A stretch of DNA of 64,000 bases from Paenibacillus bouchesdurhonensis (GCF_900155685.1 NZ_LT732548.1:1986301-2050300), one strand, 5' to 3'; shown: positions 36,217-45,075, counted from the stretch's first letter. Numbers and translations: made by a program. The notes: generated from the sequence alone by a model not told the origin.

Positions 36217-36438
36217 GTTTAGTAGGTTTAGTTTACACATCTCTAAAAAAATTATCAAGGATAAGATGAAGCTTAACTTAAATATTTAGTAATAATGACT
36301 TAACATTAACTAAAGTTCAGTTAATATCGTTGACTAATTCCTAAACTGGTGGTAATTTTAACTCATAACGATGGAATTGACTAAACCCTATCTATTTTAA
36401 TTTAGTCAATAACCTCAGATTTGTTTAGTTTGTTTAGT
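36217..36438. promoter_or_regulatory. Repeated GTTTAGT operator-like elements
   Basis: Paired GTTTAGT direct repeats with a 9-bp period occur at 36217-36232 (31 bp before the lacI-type start) and at 36423-36438 (27 bp before the isomerase start). Between them ATTGACTAAA (36376-36385) and TTTAGTCAAT (36401-36410) form an exact inverted repeat. The region 36187-36464 is AT-rich and has no gene. Confidence 0.55.
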
Positions 36439-36464
36439 TCGACAATACTTGAGGAGTGTGCCGG

Positions 36465-37898
36465 ATGAAGAAATTGAAATTGGGATATGCCCCTACACGT
36501 CGTTTTACGTTCAGTGCGGAGGATGCGTTCAAGTACAAAGTAATGATTAAGGAGAAGATCCAAAGCTTTGGAATGGACTTCGAGCTTGTAGATCTCGAAG
36601 GAATCAATGAGGAAGGGCTGCTGTACGACGATCATATCGCCGCGGACAAAATTGTAGAGCGGTTCAAACGCGAAAATGTCGATGCCGTCTTTTTTCCGCA
36701 TTGTAATTTCGGGACGGAGGATACGGTAGCGAGGGTAGGCAAAGCGTTGGGCAAGCCGGTGCTGCTGTGGGGGCCGCGCGACGAAGCACCGCTGGAGGAC
36801 GGCATGCGCCTGCGCGATACGCAGTGCGGGCTGTTTGCGACCGGAAAGGTTCTGCGCCGTTTTAATGTGCCGTTTACGTATGTGACGAACAGCCGGGTAG
36901 ATTCTCCGGTATTTGAGCGAGGATTTACGAATTTCGTAGCCGCGGCGAACGTGGTGAAGCAGTTCCGCAGTCTGCGAATTTTACAGATTGGCCCTAGACC
37001 GACATCGTTCTGGACGATGATGTGTAATGAAGGCGAATTGCTGGAACGGTTCGGCATTGAGCTTCATCCGATCACTTTGATCGATATTCAAAGAGCTTCA
37101 AAGCAGATCGAGAAAGGCAGCAGCTCGGAGTTGGCGGAAGCGATCGACTATATTAAAGCAAAGCTGGATTGGTCCGAGGTCACCGAGGAAGACGTTCGGC
37201 GGATTGCCGCTTTGAAGGTAGCGATGAAGCAGTACGCAGTGCAGAACGGATGCTCAGCTATTGCTATCCAATGCTGGTCGGCCTTGCAGGAGGCGATGGG
37301 CATCATGCCGTGCCTTGCCAATGCCATTCTGACCGATGAGCAAATTCCGGTGACGTGCGAGACCGATATCCACGGGGCGATCACCTCGGTCATGGTGCAG
37401 GCTGCGACGATGAATCAGCTGCCGACGTTTTTTGCCGACCTGACGGTTCGCCATCCAGAGAATGAAAACGGGGAGCTATTGTTCCATTGCGGCAACTTTC
37501 CGGTATCGCTGTCCGTGGAGGAGCGGCCGAAGCTAGGCCGGCATTTCCTGTTTGACGATCATTCCCCGGGGACGCATGAAGGCGAAATCAAAGGCGGCGG
37601 CATGACGCTGGCCAGATTCGATGGGGATCATGGGGAATATCAATTGTTCCTCGGCAAGGCTCGCGGCATTCAAGGGCCCTATACGCGCGGTTCTTACGTT
37701 TGGGTGGAAGTGAACGATTGGCCGTTATGGGAAGAAAAGCTGGTCAAAGGCCCTTATGTGCATCATTCGGTAGGCATACATGCCAACGTTATTCCGGCTT
37801 TATATGAGGCCTGCAATTATATTCCCGGCTTGACGGCGGATCCTGTCGATCCGACAGAACAGCAAATCCAAGCCTGGCTGCGCGGTTCGAATTTATAA
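36465..37898 (+). CDS. L-fucose/L-arabinose isomerase-fold protein
   Basis: The 477-residue cytoplasmic protein shows the FucI/AraA-type three-layer N-terminal domains (about 1-320) with FPHCNFGTEDTVARVGKALGKPVLLWGPRDE, and a C-terminal beta domain with FLFDDHSPGTHEGEIKGGGMTLARFDG. It is shorter than FucI (about 590) and close to AraA in length, but it is not a standard AraA. Expected reaction: aldose to ketose isomerisation with a divalent metal. The ATG at 36465 follows GAGGAG. It heads an operon with both halves of a transketolase and an FGGY kinase, so its ketose is probably phosphorylated and then split by the transketolase. The sugar is not proven. Confidence 0.82.
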   Translation: MKKLKLGYAPTRRFTFSAEDAFKYKVMIKEKIQSFGMDFELVDLEGINEEGLLYDDHIAADKIVERFKRENVDAVFFPHCNFGTEDTVARVGKALGKPVLLWGPRDEAPLEDGMRLRDTQCGLFATGKVLRRFNVPFTYVTNSRVDSPVFERGFTNFVAAANVVKQFRSLRILQIGPRPTSFWTMMCNEGELLERFGIELHPITLIDIQRASKQIEKGSSSELAEAIDYIKAKLDWSEVTEEDVRRIAALKVAMKQYAVQNGCSAIAIQCWSALQEAMGIMPCLANAILTDEQIPVTCETDIHGAITSVMVQAATMNQLPTFFADLTVRHPENENGELLFHCGNFPVSLSVEERPKLGRHFLFDDHSPGTHEGEIKGGGMTLARFDGDHGEYQLFLGKARGIQGPYTRGSYVWVEVNDWPLWEEKLVKGPYVHHSVGIHANVIPALYEACNYIPGLTADPVDPTEQQIQAWLRGSNL

Positions 37899-37928
37899 AA
37901 CATCATGAACAAGGAGGCGGCGGTGAAG

Positions 37929-38774
37929 ATGGACATTATTGAATTGAAAGCGAAAGCAGCGCAAATACGCATGGATCTACTCCGGATGATTCATGGAGCC
38001 AAAGCGGGACATACCGGCGGATCACTAAGCAATACCGATATTTTGACGGCACTTTATTATCGAGTCATGAACCTTGATCCGGCTCGTCCGAAATGGGAGG
38101 ATCGTGATCGTTTTATCGCCAGTAAAGGTCATGCGGTGGAATCCTTGTGGTGTATTTTGGCGGATAGAGGATTTTTCCCAAAAGAAGAATTAGAGACATT
38201 CTCACAGTTTGGTACGCGGCTCATCGGTCATCCGAACAATAAAGTGCCCGGAATCGAGATGAATACGGGAGCCCTGGGGCATGGCCTGGCGATCTCGGTG
38301 GGCATGGCGCTGGCCTCCAAGCGGGACGGACGCGGCTACCGGGTATTCTGCCTGATGGGCGATGGGGAGCAAGCGGAAGGCTCCGTATGGGAAGCGGCAA
38401 TGGCGGGAGCTCATTACAAGCTCGATAATTTAGTCGGCATCATTGACCGGAATGGGCTGCAAATCAGCGGCTCCACGGAGGAGGTTATGGGACTCGATCC
38501 GCTGGACGAGAAATGGGCGGCATTTGGCTGGAACGTGATTTCGATCGACGGCAACGACATGGAGCAGCTGGTAGGTACATTGGAGGCGGCTCCGACCGTT
38601 CCAGGGAAGCCGACGCTCATCATTGCCAATACCGTGAAGGCGAAAGGCATTTCCTTTGCTGAAAATGTGCCGCATTGGCATCACCACGTACCAAGCGAAG
38701 AGGAGCTTGCACTGGCATTGGCAGAGCTGTCAGCGGTTCTGGCTGGCTATCAACAGGAAGGGCAGGTTCGATAA
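37929..38774 (+). CDS. Transketolase, N-terminal (TPP-binding) subunit
   Basis: This is half of a split transketolase; it binds the diphosphate of thiamine diphosphate. The 281 residues include the TPP motif GDGEQAEGSVWEAAM with an Asn 27-30 residues later (DRNG), plus the conserved HAKAGHTGGSLS-like start (here HGAKAGHTGGSLSNTDIL) and GHPNNKVPGIEMNTGALGHGL. The start is ambiguous: AAGGAGG is inside the open frame, giving GTG at 37923 or ATG at 37929. The C-terminal subunit begins 2 bp after its stop, so the two are translated together. Housekeeping transketolase is normally a single chain; a split, clustered one suggests a special ketose phosphate. Confidence 0.9.
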   Translation: MDIIELKAKAAQIRMDLLRMIHGAKAGHTGGSLSNTDILTALYYRVMNLDPARPKWEDRDRFIASKGHAVESLWCILADRGFFPKEELETFSQFGTRLIGHPNNKVPGIEMNTGALGHGLAISVGMALASKRDGRGYRVFCLMGDGEQAEGSVWEAAMAGAHYKLDNLVGIIDRNGLQISGSTEEVMGLDPLDEKWAAFGWNVISIDGNDMEQLVGTLEAAPTVPGKPTLIIANTVKAKGISFAENVPHWHHHVPSEEELALALAELSAVLAGYQQEGQVR

Positions 38775-38776
38775 CG

Positions 38777-39715
38777 ATGGGGAACAACATTGCTAATCGT
38801 CAAGTCATTTGCGATACGCTGCTGGAGCTGGCACAGACGGATCGCGACATTATGGTGCTGGCCAGCGATTCCAGGGGCTCTGCGGCAATGGGGCCGTTCG
38901 CGCAGGCCTATCCAGAGCAATTCGTAGAGGTCGGCATCGCGGAGCAGAACATCGTCGGCATATCGGCGGGGCTGGCGCACAGCGGGAAAAAGCCGTTCGT
39001 TACTTCACCCGCCTGCTTCCTCTCGATGCGAAGCATCGAGCAGATTAAAGTAGATGTAGCCTATTCGGCAACGAACGTGAAGCTGATTGGCATCAGCGGC
39101 GGCATCAGCTACGGGGCGCTCGGAATGTCCCACCATTCCGTGCAGGATTTGGCGGTAACGCGGGCGATCCCCGGTCTTGCCGTCATTCTTCCGGCGGATC
39201 GTCATGAGACGAAGCGGATGACCGAGGCGCTCGTGAATTATGAGGGCGGCGTCTATGTTCGCATCGGGCGAAATCCGGTAGAGGATGTTTACGAATCTGC
39301 GGATTATGACTTCGTCATCGGCAAAGCCATTACGATGCGCGACGGCTCGGACATTACGCTGATCGCGGCGGGCGAGACAGTACGAGTTGCACTGGATGCC
39401 GAAGCGAAGCTGAAGGAAGCCGGAGTTTCCTGCCGGGTAATCAATATGCATACGATTAAGCCGCTGGATGAGGAGGCGATCATTAAGGCGGCACAGGAGA
39501 CGGGGCATATTATTACGGTGGAGGAGCATAGCGTACACGGCGGCCTTGGGGCTGCGGTAGCAGAGGTCGTTGTACAGCATCATCCGGTGCCGCTTCGTCT
39601 GCTGGGCATTCCGGATGAACCGGCGATTGCCGGGAAAACGAAGGAAGTATTCGAACATTACGGGATCAGTGCGGAGAACATCAAGAACCTGGCGCTGGAT
39701 ATGCTGGGAAAATAG
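38777..39715 (+). CDS. Transketolase, C-terminal (pyrimidine-binding) subunit
   Basis: The 312-residue partner carries the pyrimidine-binding domain (about 1-165) with the catalytic Glu in VGIAEQNIVGISAGLA. A C-terminal domain follows (about 185-310), with HTIKPLDEEAIIKAAQETG and VEEHSVHGGLGAAVAEVV. The ATG at 38777 directly follows the stop of the first subunit; an upstream frame to 38675 overlaps that gene and is not used. Residue pattern and length also resemble DXP synthase and 2-oxoacid dehydrogenase E1-beta, but pairing with the preceding gene favours a split transketolase. Confidence 0.9.
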   Translation: MGNNIANRQVICDTLLELAQTDRDIMVLASDSRGSAAMGPFAQAYPEQFVEVGIAEQNIVGISAGLAHSGKKPFVTSPACFLSMRSIEQIKVDVAYSATNVKLIGISGGISYGALGMSHHSVQDLAVTRAIPGLAVILPADRHETKRMTEALVNYEGGVYVRIGRNPVEDVYESADYDFVIGKAITMRDGSDITLIAAGETVRVALDAEAKLKEAGVSCRVINMHTIKPLDEEAIIKAAQETGHIITVEEHSVHGGLGAAVAEVVVQHHPVPLRLLGIPDEPAIAGKTKEVFEHYGISAENIKNLALDMLGK

Positions 39716-39727
39716 GAGCCAGGGGCG

Positions 39728-41302
39728 ATGACGAACAAACAAGGACATTTGCTTACAATAGATCAGAGTACATCGGGAACGAAGGCGCTCATCATTGACT
39801 CGGCGGGGATTATCATTGCAAAAAGCTCGGTAGAGCATAAGCAATATTATCCCTCCCCCGGGTGGGTAGAGCATGATCCTATGGAAATTTACGAAAATGT
39901 GCTGCGCGCTTCCGAGGCCGTGCTTCAGCAGGCTGGCATCGAACCGAGCCGGCTTGCAGCCCTCACCCTGACGAATCAACGCGAAACGGCGGTAATGTGG
40001 GATCGGGCTACGGGGCTTCCGGTATGCAATGCCATTGTCTGGCAATGCCAGCGCACGGCAGAACGCTGCGAGGCGTTAAAGGCAGCGGGTTATGAGGAGA
40101 TCGTAAGAGCGAAGACAGGGCTGATGCTTGATCCTTATTTCTCGGCGGCAAAATGGCGCTGGATGCTGGAGCAGGTGCCTTATATCGACCGCCTGCTGGA
40201 AGAGGGACGTTTACTGGCAGGCACGATGGACAGCTGGCTGCTCTGGAAGCTGAGCGGCGGAGCGGTTCATGCCACGGATTACACGAATGCGAGCCGAACG
40301 TCGCTGTTCAACATCCACGAGCTGCGCTGGGATACCGAGCTGTGCGAGCTGTTCGGCGTGCCGATCGAGCTTTTGCCTGAAGTGAAGTCATCCGATGCGG
40401 TATTCGGGGTAACCAATGCGAAGGATTCACAGCTGTTGTCCTACCCGGTACCGATTGCCGGGATTATCGGCGATTCGCAGGCCGCTTTGTTCGGACAGCA
40501 CTGCTTCGAGACAGGCATGGCCAAAGCGACCTATGGCACGGGGACATCCGTGCTGATGAATATCGGCGAGAAGCCAGTCGCCGCAGAGAATGGCCTGGTG
40601 CTCGCGATCGGCTGGAGCATCGGCGGGAAAGTAACCTACGCCCTGGAAGCCGTCATTCGTACATCGGGGGACACAATCAAGTGGGTTCGCGATAACTTGG
40701 GCTTGTTCCATACTTTTGCCGAGCTGGAGGAGCTGCTGCTTCAGACGCATCATAATGAAGGCGTTTACCTTGTTCCGGCCTTTGTCGGGCTGGGCGCGCC
40801 GTACTGGGAGCCGCAGGCAAGGGCGATGATATCCGGGATGAGCCGGGGGACGGGCAGACCCCATATTATTCGGGCCGCGATAGAGAGCATTGCTTACCAG
40901 GTTCGGGACGCCATTGAGCTTATTGAAGAGGGGACGGGAATACCTCTTAAGATGCTCCGTGCCGATGGGGGAGCTTCCGACAACGCCACTCTAATGCAAT
41001 TTCAGGCGGACATGCTGGGCTGCGGGGTATCCAAGTCGGATGTTGCTGAACTATCGGCTTTGGGCTCGGCTTATATGGGCGGGCTTGGCATTGGAATCTG
41101 GGATTCGCTCAGTGAAATTGCCAAGCAAATGCGAAAATACGAGATTTACATGCCTTTAATGGATCAGACGCACCGGGCGCAAAATTACGAGGGATGGAAG
41201 AGGGCGGTGGGAGCCGTGCTGCAAGACAGTGCCGCAGCTGACCATTCGACTATCGCCGAAGCTTCTGAAGCCGGTTCTAAAAAAAGCATACAATGCTCTT
41301 AA
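39728..41302 (+). CDS. FGGY-family carbohydrate kinase (glycerol kinase-like)
   Basis: The 524-residue ATP-dependent kinase shows LLTIDQSTSGTKALIID (phosphate loop), TNQRETAVMWDRATG, YGTGTSVLMNIG and the C-terminal GGASDNATLMQFQADMLG. These are FGGY signatures closest to glycerol kinase, although glpF/glpD-type genes are absent. In this operon, after an aldose isomerase and a split transketolase, the likely substrate is the ketose formed by the isomerase. An apulose-type kinase is one candidate and an L-ribulose- or xylulose-type kinase another. About 25 C-terminal residues after NYEGWKRAVGAVLQ are Ala/Ser-rich and look dispensable. The last codons overlap the promoter element of the GH43 gene. 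Confidence 0.88.
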   Translation: MTNKQGHLLTIDQSTSGTKALIIDSAGIIIAKSSVEHKQYYPSPGWVEHDPMEIYENVLRASEAVLQQAGIEPSRLAALTLTNQRETAVMWDRATGLPVCNAIVWQCQRTAERCEALKAAGYEEIVRAKTGLMLDPYFSAAKWRWMLEQVPYIDRLLEEGRLLAGTMDSWLLWKLSGGAVHATDYTNASRTSLFNIHELRWDTELCELFGVPIELLPEVKSSDAVFGVTNAKDSQLLSYPVPIAGIIGDSQAALFGQHCFETGMAKATYGTGTSVLMNIGEKPVAAENGLVLAIGWSIGGKVTYALEAVIRTSGDTIKWVRDNLGLFHTFAELEELLLQTHHNEGVYLVPAFVGLGAPYWEPQARAMISGMSRGTGRPHIIRAAIESIAYQVRDAIELIEEGTGIPLKMLRADGGASDNATLMQFQADMLGCGVSKSDVAELSALGSAYMGGLGIGIWDSLSEIAKQMRKYEIYMPLMDQTHRAQNYEGWKRAVGAVLQDSAAADHSTIAEASEAGSKKSIQCS

Positions 41303-41340
41303 AAAGCAGCATACCTCCGCCCATTGCTCCATGATACAGT
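41298..41340 (+). promoter_or_regulatory. YesN-type promoter element of GH43 copy 2
   Basis: CTTAAAAAGCAGCATAC (41298-41314) differs from the GH88 and yesN copies at about three positions. It is followed by exactly 20 bp and the extended -10 TGATACAGT (TACAGT 41335-41340). It begins inside the last codon of the FGGY kinase gene, so the GH43 gene has its own promoter. Confidence 0.6.
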
Positions 41341-41390
41341 GAAACCAAGTGACATTAAGAATAGCTTAATGGATCAATGCGGTTTCACTG
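41337..41390 (+). other. Leader stem-loop before GH43 copy 2
   Basis: CAGTGAAACC (41337-41346) and GGTTTCACTG (41381-41390) form an exact 10-bp stem around a smaller ATTAAG/CTTAAT hairpin. The 3' arm ends one base before the AAAGGAG RBS (from 41391), so the fold may affect mRNA stability or translation. Confidence 0.5.
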
Positions 41391-41404
41391 AAAGGAGCAA
41401 GCAA

Positions 41405-42985
41405 ATGACGAGCATTATCAATCCTGTAATCCGGGGATTTAATCCGGACGCATCGATGATCCGCGTGGGGGAGGATTACTATCTTGCCACCTCTACCTTC
41501 GAATGGTTTCCGGGCGTGCAAATTCATCATTCCAAGGATCTGGTGCATTGGCGGCCTTTGACGCGTCCGCTAAGCCGCGTGTCTCAATTGGATCTGCTCG
41601 GAGCGCCAAGCTCTGGAGGAATCTGGGCGCCGGCGCTCACTTATGATCAAGGAACGTATTATTTAATGATTACGGACGTAAAAAGCCGTAAGGGCGTATT
41701 TAAGGATCTTCATAATTATTTGTTGACGGCTACAGATATTACGGGCCCTTGGTCAGAGCCGATATATTTAAATAGCAGCGGATTTGATCCGTATTTATTC
41801 CACGATGATGACGGGCGGAAGTGGCTGCTGAATATGAAATGGGATTTTCGCAAGGGAAAGGATCGGTTTGCCGGCGTAGTCATGCAGGAGTATTCGCCTG
41901 AAGAAGGGCGCCTTGTCGGCCCGGTTCAGACCATAGCGACAGGTACGGATATCGGCGTCAGCGAGGGGCCGAATATGTTCAAACGGGACGGCTGGTACTA
42001 TCTTCTGCTCGCCGAAGGAGGAACAGGTTGGAACCACGCAGCGACCCTGGGTCGTTCCCGCCGTATCGAAGGGCCTTACGAGTATGACCCGGAATACCCG
42101 CTTATCACAACGGTGAACGATCCGGATTATCCGCTGCAAAAGGCTGGGCACGCCGCGATTGTCGAGACGCAAAACGGAGAATGGTATATGTCCTTCATTT
42201 GCGCACGCACTCTGCCGGGACGCAGGCTGTGCCCGCTTGGCCGGGAGACGGGCATGCAGAAGCTGGAATGGACGGAGGACGGCTGGCTGCGGATCGCCGG
42301 AGGCGGACGTTTGCCGCAGCTCGAGGTAGAGCTCCCCGATCTTCCGCTTCATCCTTTCCCGTCGTTTCCCGAGACGGATCATTTTGAGGCATCTGAGCTC
42401 GGTATTCAGTATCATACACTCCGAGTTCCGGCGGACGAAGAATGGCTTAGTCTCACAGAGCGTCCGGGATATTTGCGGCTTCGCGGCCGCGAATCGCTGT
42501 ATTCCTGGTTCAGGCAGAGTATGGTGGCAAGAAGGCTGGAGCATTTCGTATGCGAGGTGGAGACCTGCGTCGAGTTCGAGCCGGAGCATTTCAATCAGAT
42601 GGCTGGATTAACCTTATATTACGATGACCGCGACCATTTTTATTTGCGGGTCAGTCATGATGAAGCGATTGGCAAGCATGTGGCGCTGACATTATCAGAT
42701 CAAGGCAATTATGATGAGCCGGAAGGCGCTGTCGTATCGGCGGAGGGCTGGAATCGGGTATATTTGAGAGCGAATATCGAATATGATGCGATTCAGTTCA
42801 GTTGTTCCCCGGATGGCATAAATTGGTTCCATGTCGGCAGTCCGCAGGATCTGGGGCAATTGGCTGATGAATATGAGGGCAAGCTTGGGTTCACGGGTAC
42901 CTTTATCGGATTATGTGCTCAGGATTTGTCGGGAACGCAGCGGCATGCAGACTTCGATTACTTGCGCTATACGGGCAGGGAGTAG
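41405..42985 (+). CDS. GH43 beta-xylosidase/alpha-L-arabinofuranosidase, copy 2
   Basis: The 526-residue paralogue of the enzyme at 29555 has the same two-domain build. Catalytic acids are Asp15 in NPDASMIRVGEDYYLA, Asp128 in SSGFDPYLFHDDDGRKW and Glu187 in SEGPNMFKRDGW. The C-terminal sandwich (about 330-525) contains FEPEHFNQMAGLTLYYDDRDHF. Starting at 41405 uses AAAGGAG; the frame is open back to 41324 through the leader hairpin. Differences from copy 1 around the acid Glu (SEGPN against EAPH) suggest different substrates. No signal peptide. Confidence 0.92.
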   Translation: MTSIINPVIRGFNPDASMIRVGEDYYLATSTFEWFPGVQIHHSKDLVHWRPLTRPLSRVSQLDLLGAPSSGGIWAPALTYDQGTYYLMITDVKSRKGVFKDLHNYLLTATDITGPWSEPIYLNSSGFDPYLFHDDDGRKWLLNMKWDFRKGKDRFAGVVMQEYSPEEGRLVGPVQTIATGTDIGVSEGPNMFKRDGWYYLLLAEGGTGWNHAATLGRSRRIEGPYEYDPEYPLITTVNDPDYPLQKAGHAAIVETQNGEWYMSFICARTLPGRRLCPLGRETGMQKLEWTEDGWLRIAGGGRLPQLEVELPDLPLHPFPSFPETDHFEASELGIQYHTLRVPADEEWLSLTERPGYLRLRGRESLYSWFRQSMVARRLEHFVCEVETCVEFEPEHFNQMAGLTLYYDDRDHFYLRVSHDEAIGKHVALTLSDQGNYDEPEGAVVSAEGWNRVYLRANIEYDAIQFSCSPDGINWFHVGSPQDLGQLADEYEGKLGFTGTFIGLCAQDLSGTQRHADFDYLRYTGRE

Positions 42986-43055
42986 TCCGCCAAGGGCAAG
43001 TGGTTATGGATAAACAAGGCTAGCATGAAATCAAAATCCAGGTTAGGGAGATGAG

Positions 43056-43973
43056 ATGGATATGAGTATGCCTTATGATGTGCCAGAACAGAAAAAGATT
43101 AGACTGATCATAAACACCGATACCAAATGTGAAGCTGATGACCAGTATGCCATCGTGCATGCGGTGCTGACGCCGAGATTTAAAATCAAAGGAATCATTG
43201 GCGCCCACTTCGGCACCCGCAGAGAGACGACGATGGAGGAATCTTATGCAGAAATTCGTCATGTGCTGAGTCTTATGGGATTGCAAGACCAGTTCGAGGT
43301 ATATAAAGGAGCCCCGGTAAAAATTCCGGACACAAGCACGTCTGTACCTTCCGAGGGGGCGGAGATCATTATTCGCGAGGCGATGAAAGAGAATGAGCCG
43401 CCGTTATATGTCATTTTCCTCGGCCCTTTAACGGATTTGGCTTCGGCTTATTTGATGGAGCCGGCTATCGCTGGCCGTCTTACCGCGATTTGGATTGGCG
43501 GCGGCGCCTATCCCGAAGGAAGCCGGGAGTTCAACCTTAGCAACGATATCGATGCCGCTAACGTTGTGCTTCAATCCCCCATTCCGCTCTGGCAGGTGCC
43601 CAAAAACGTCTATGACATGGTGCGTGTCGGCCTGGCCGAGCTTGCGGTAAGAGTGAGGCCGCAGGGGGAGATCGGCAGATACTTGTACGAGCAGTTAATT
43701 CAGCACAACATGGATCACGGACATCAGGCGCATTGGCCAAAAGGCGAAATGTGGGTGCTGGGCGATTCTCCCGCGGTTGCGCTTCTGCTGGATGAGCATA
43801 TGTTCGAGTACGATAACGTTGCTGCACCAAGGATCGATTCGCAGATGAGATATGTCCCCGGTCAAGAGGGGCGAACGATTCGCGTATATCGCAGCATCGA
43901 TGCCCGGTTTACATTGGAGGATTTCTACGCCAAGCTGGCTTTATTTGCATTATCCGAGTCCGACAAAAAATAG
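43056..43973 (+). CDS. Nucleoside hydrolase-like protein
   Basis: The 305-residue protein belongs to the calcium-dependent N-ribohydrolase fold. The metal motif reads LIINTDTKCEADDQYAIVHA: the usual first Asp of DxDxxxDD is Asn, and the spacing is that of the EADDQ subgroup, not classical IunH/RihA (DPGIDD). Later blocks are PPLYVIFLGPLTDLASAY, IWIGGGAYPEG and REFNLSNDIDAANVVLQS, the last holding the Asn and Asp that bind ribose. Its location in a pectin island suggests a glycoside rather than a nucleoside substrate, but this is inference. The ATG at 43056 follows GGGAGATGAG. A terminator follows. Confidence 0.82.
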   Translation: MDMSMPYDVPEQKKIRLIINTDTKCEADDQYAIVHAVLTPRFKIKGIIGAHFGTRRETTMEESYAEIRHVLSLMGLQDQFEVYKGAPVKIPDTSTSVPSEGAEIIIREAMKENEPPLYVIFLGPLTDLASAYLMEPAIAGRLTAIWIGGGAYPEGSREFNLSNDIDAANVVLQSPIPLWQVPKNVYDMVRVGLAELAVRVRPQGEIGRYLYEQLIQHNMDHGHQAHWPKGEMWVLGDSPAVALLLDEHMFEYDNVAAPRIDSQMRYVPGQEGRTIRVYRSIDARFTLEDFYAKLALFALSESDKK

Positions 43974-43984
43974 GATGCTAAAGT

Positions 43985-44035
43985 AAAAAGCTGCCCCAAG
44001 TCTATACCAACTCTATAGACGAGGAGCAGCTTTTT
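43985..44035. terminator. Bidirectional terminator
   Basis: AAAAAGCTGC pairs with GCAGCTTTTT around an inner GTCTATA/TATAGAC hairpin. It lies between the convergent nucleoside hydrolase-like gene and the oxidoreductase gene. Confidence 0.88.
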
Positions 44036-44039
44036 CGTG

Positions 44040-45074
44040 TTAAAACAGCTCTACGGTTTGCCTGCTACGACTCCTAGAGGAAGCATAAATGGCATCAAGT
44101 AAGCCCATGGAATAGGCAGTTTCCTGCAGCGGGACGTAGCTGCCATCGCCGTAGGCAAGCTTCCGATAGAATTGGTCAATCAGCTTGGCATGGCCTTGCC
44201 CCCAATAGGATTTGCCGACGGCTGGCTGTTGATTCGCGCTGGACACATCGCTTTCCAGCCATTGAACATCCCCGCTGCTGACCAGCATAAGCTGGTTATC
44301 CATGTAGCGCAGCAAGCCTTTTTCCATATGCAATTCAATAAAAAAGGGACTGTTCTCGGAATGCCCGTTCGTAGCATAGAACATTCCGGCCTTGCCGTCC
44401 TTGTAATATAAAGTAGCTTCGGCGGTATCCTCGACCTCAATGATGCCCTGCAATATCCGCGTGTCGATATTTCCTTGAACCGCCTCAATCTCGCCTCCGA
44501 GATAGTAAAGCAAATCCAACATATGCACGGCTTGATTGATCAAGAGGCCGCCGCCTTCGGTTGCCCATTTGCCGCGCCAGGAGTCGGACTGGTAGTAGTC
44601 CGCCGTTCGCCTCCAGGTCAGGAATCCTTTAATGCCGAGCATTCGTCCAAGCGTTCCCTCCGCAATCAGCTCCTTCGCTTTCTCGATGGACGGGTTTAAT
44701 CGATTTTGCAAAATCGCGCAGCAGGCCACGCCGGAAGCCGTCACTGCATCCGCTACCTTGCGTGCTTCAGCGACGTTCATGGCGACGGGCTTTTCCAGCA
44801 CGATATGCTTTCCGGCCTCGGCGGCCTGAATGGCCATTTCTGCATGCAAATGATGCGGGGTGCATATATGCAGGCTGTGAACCGCCGGATCGGACAAGAC
44901 CTGCTTGAAATCGGTGTATACCCGCCGCTCCTCCTTGCCAGCCAGCGTCTCGGCGCGCTCCTTCACAATATCGCATGCGCCGAACAGCTCGGAGGCCTCC
45001 GATTGCCTGACCGCTGCGGCATGAAGAGGGCCGATGGCTCCGCAGCCGACAATGACGGCATTTAGCCGGCTCAT
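44040..45074 (-). CDS. Gfo/Idh/MocA family oxidoreductase, copy A
   Basis: The 344-residue NAD(P)-dependent sugar dehydrogenase-type protein begins with the Rossmann motif VIVGCGAIGPLHAAAV. It has the cofactor/catalytic segment HIVLEKPVAMN and a C-terminal substrate domain with TEGGGLLINQAVHMLDLLYYLGG, the family's Asp-x-x-x-His-like region. The start directly follows the stop of the isomerase gene transcribed ahead of it (1-bp gap), so it is the last gene of a four-gene minus-strand operon. These enzymes oxidise a ring hydroxyl of sugars or sugar derivatives; the substrate is unknown. Confidence 0.9.
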   Translation of the reverse strand: MSRLNAVIVGCGAIGPLHAAAVRQSEASELFGACDIVKERAETLAGKEERRVYTDFKQVLSDPAVHSLHICTPHHLHAEMAIQAAEAGKHIVLEKPVAMNVAEARKVADAVTASGVACCAILQNRLNPSIEKAKELIAEGTLGRMLGIKGFLTWRRTADYYQSDSWRGKWATEGGGLLINQAVHMLDLLYYLGGEIEAVQGNIDTRILQGIIEVEDTAEATLYYKDGKAGMFYATNGHSENSPFFIELHMEKGLLRYMDNQLMLVSSGDVQWLESDVSSANQQPAVGKSYWGQGHAKLIDQFYRKLAYGDGSYVPLQETAYSMGLLDAIYASSRSRSRQTVELF

Positions 45075-45075
45075 C

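Noticed and set aside
39005..40045. 346-residue minus-strand ORF across the transketolase and kinase genes
   Set aside because: It is a shadow of two well-supported plus-strand genes, with Arg/His/Leu-rich composition and no motif.
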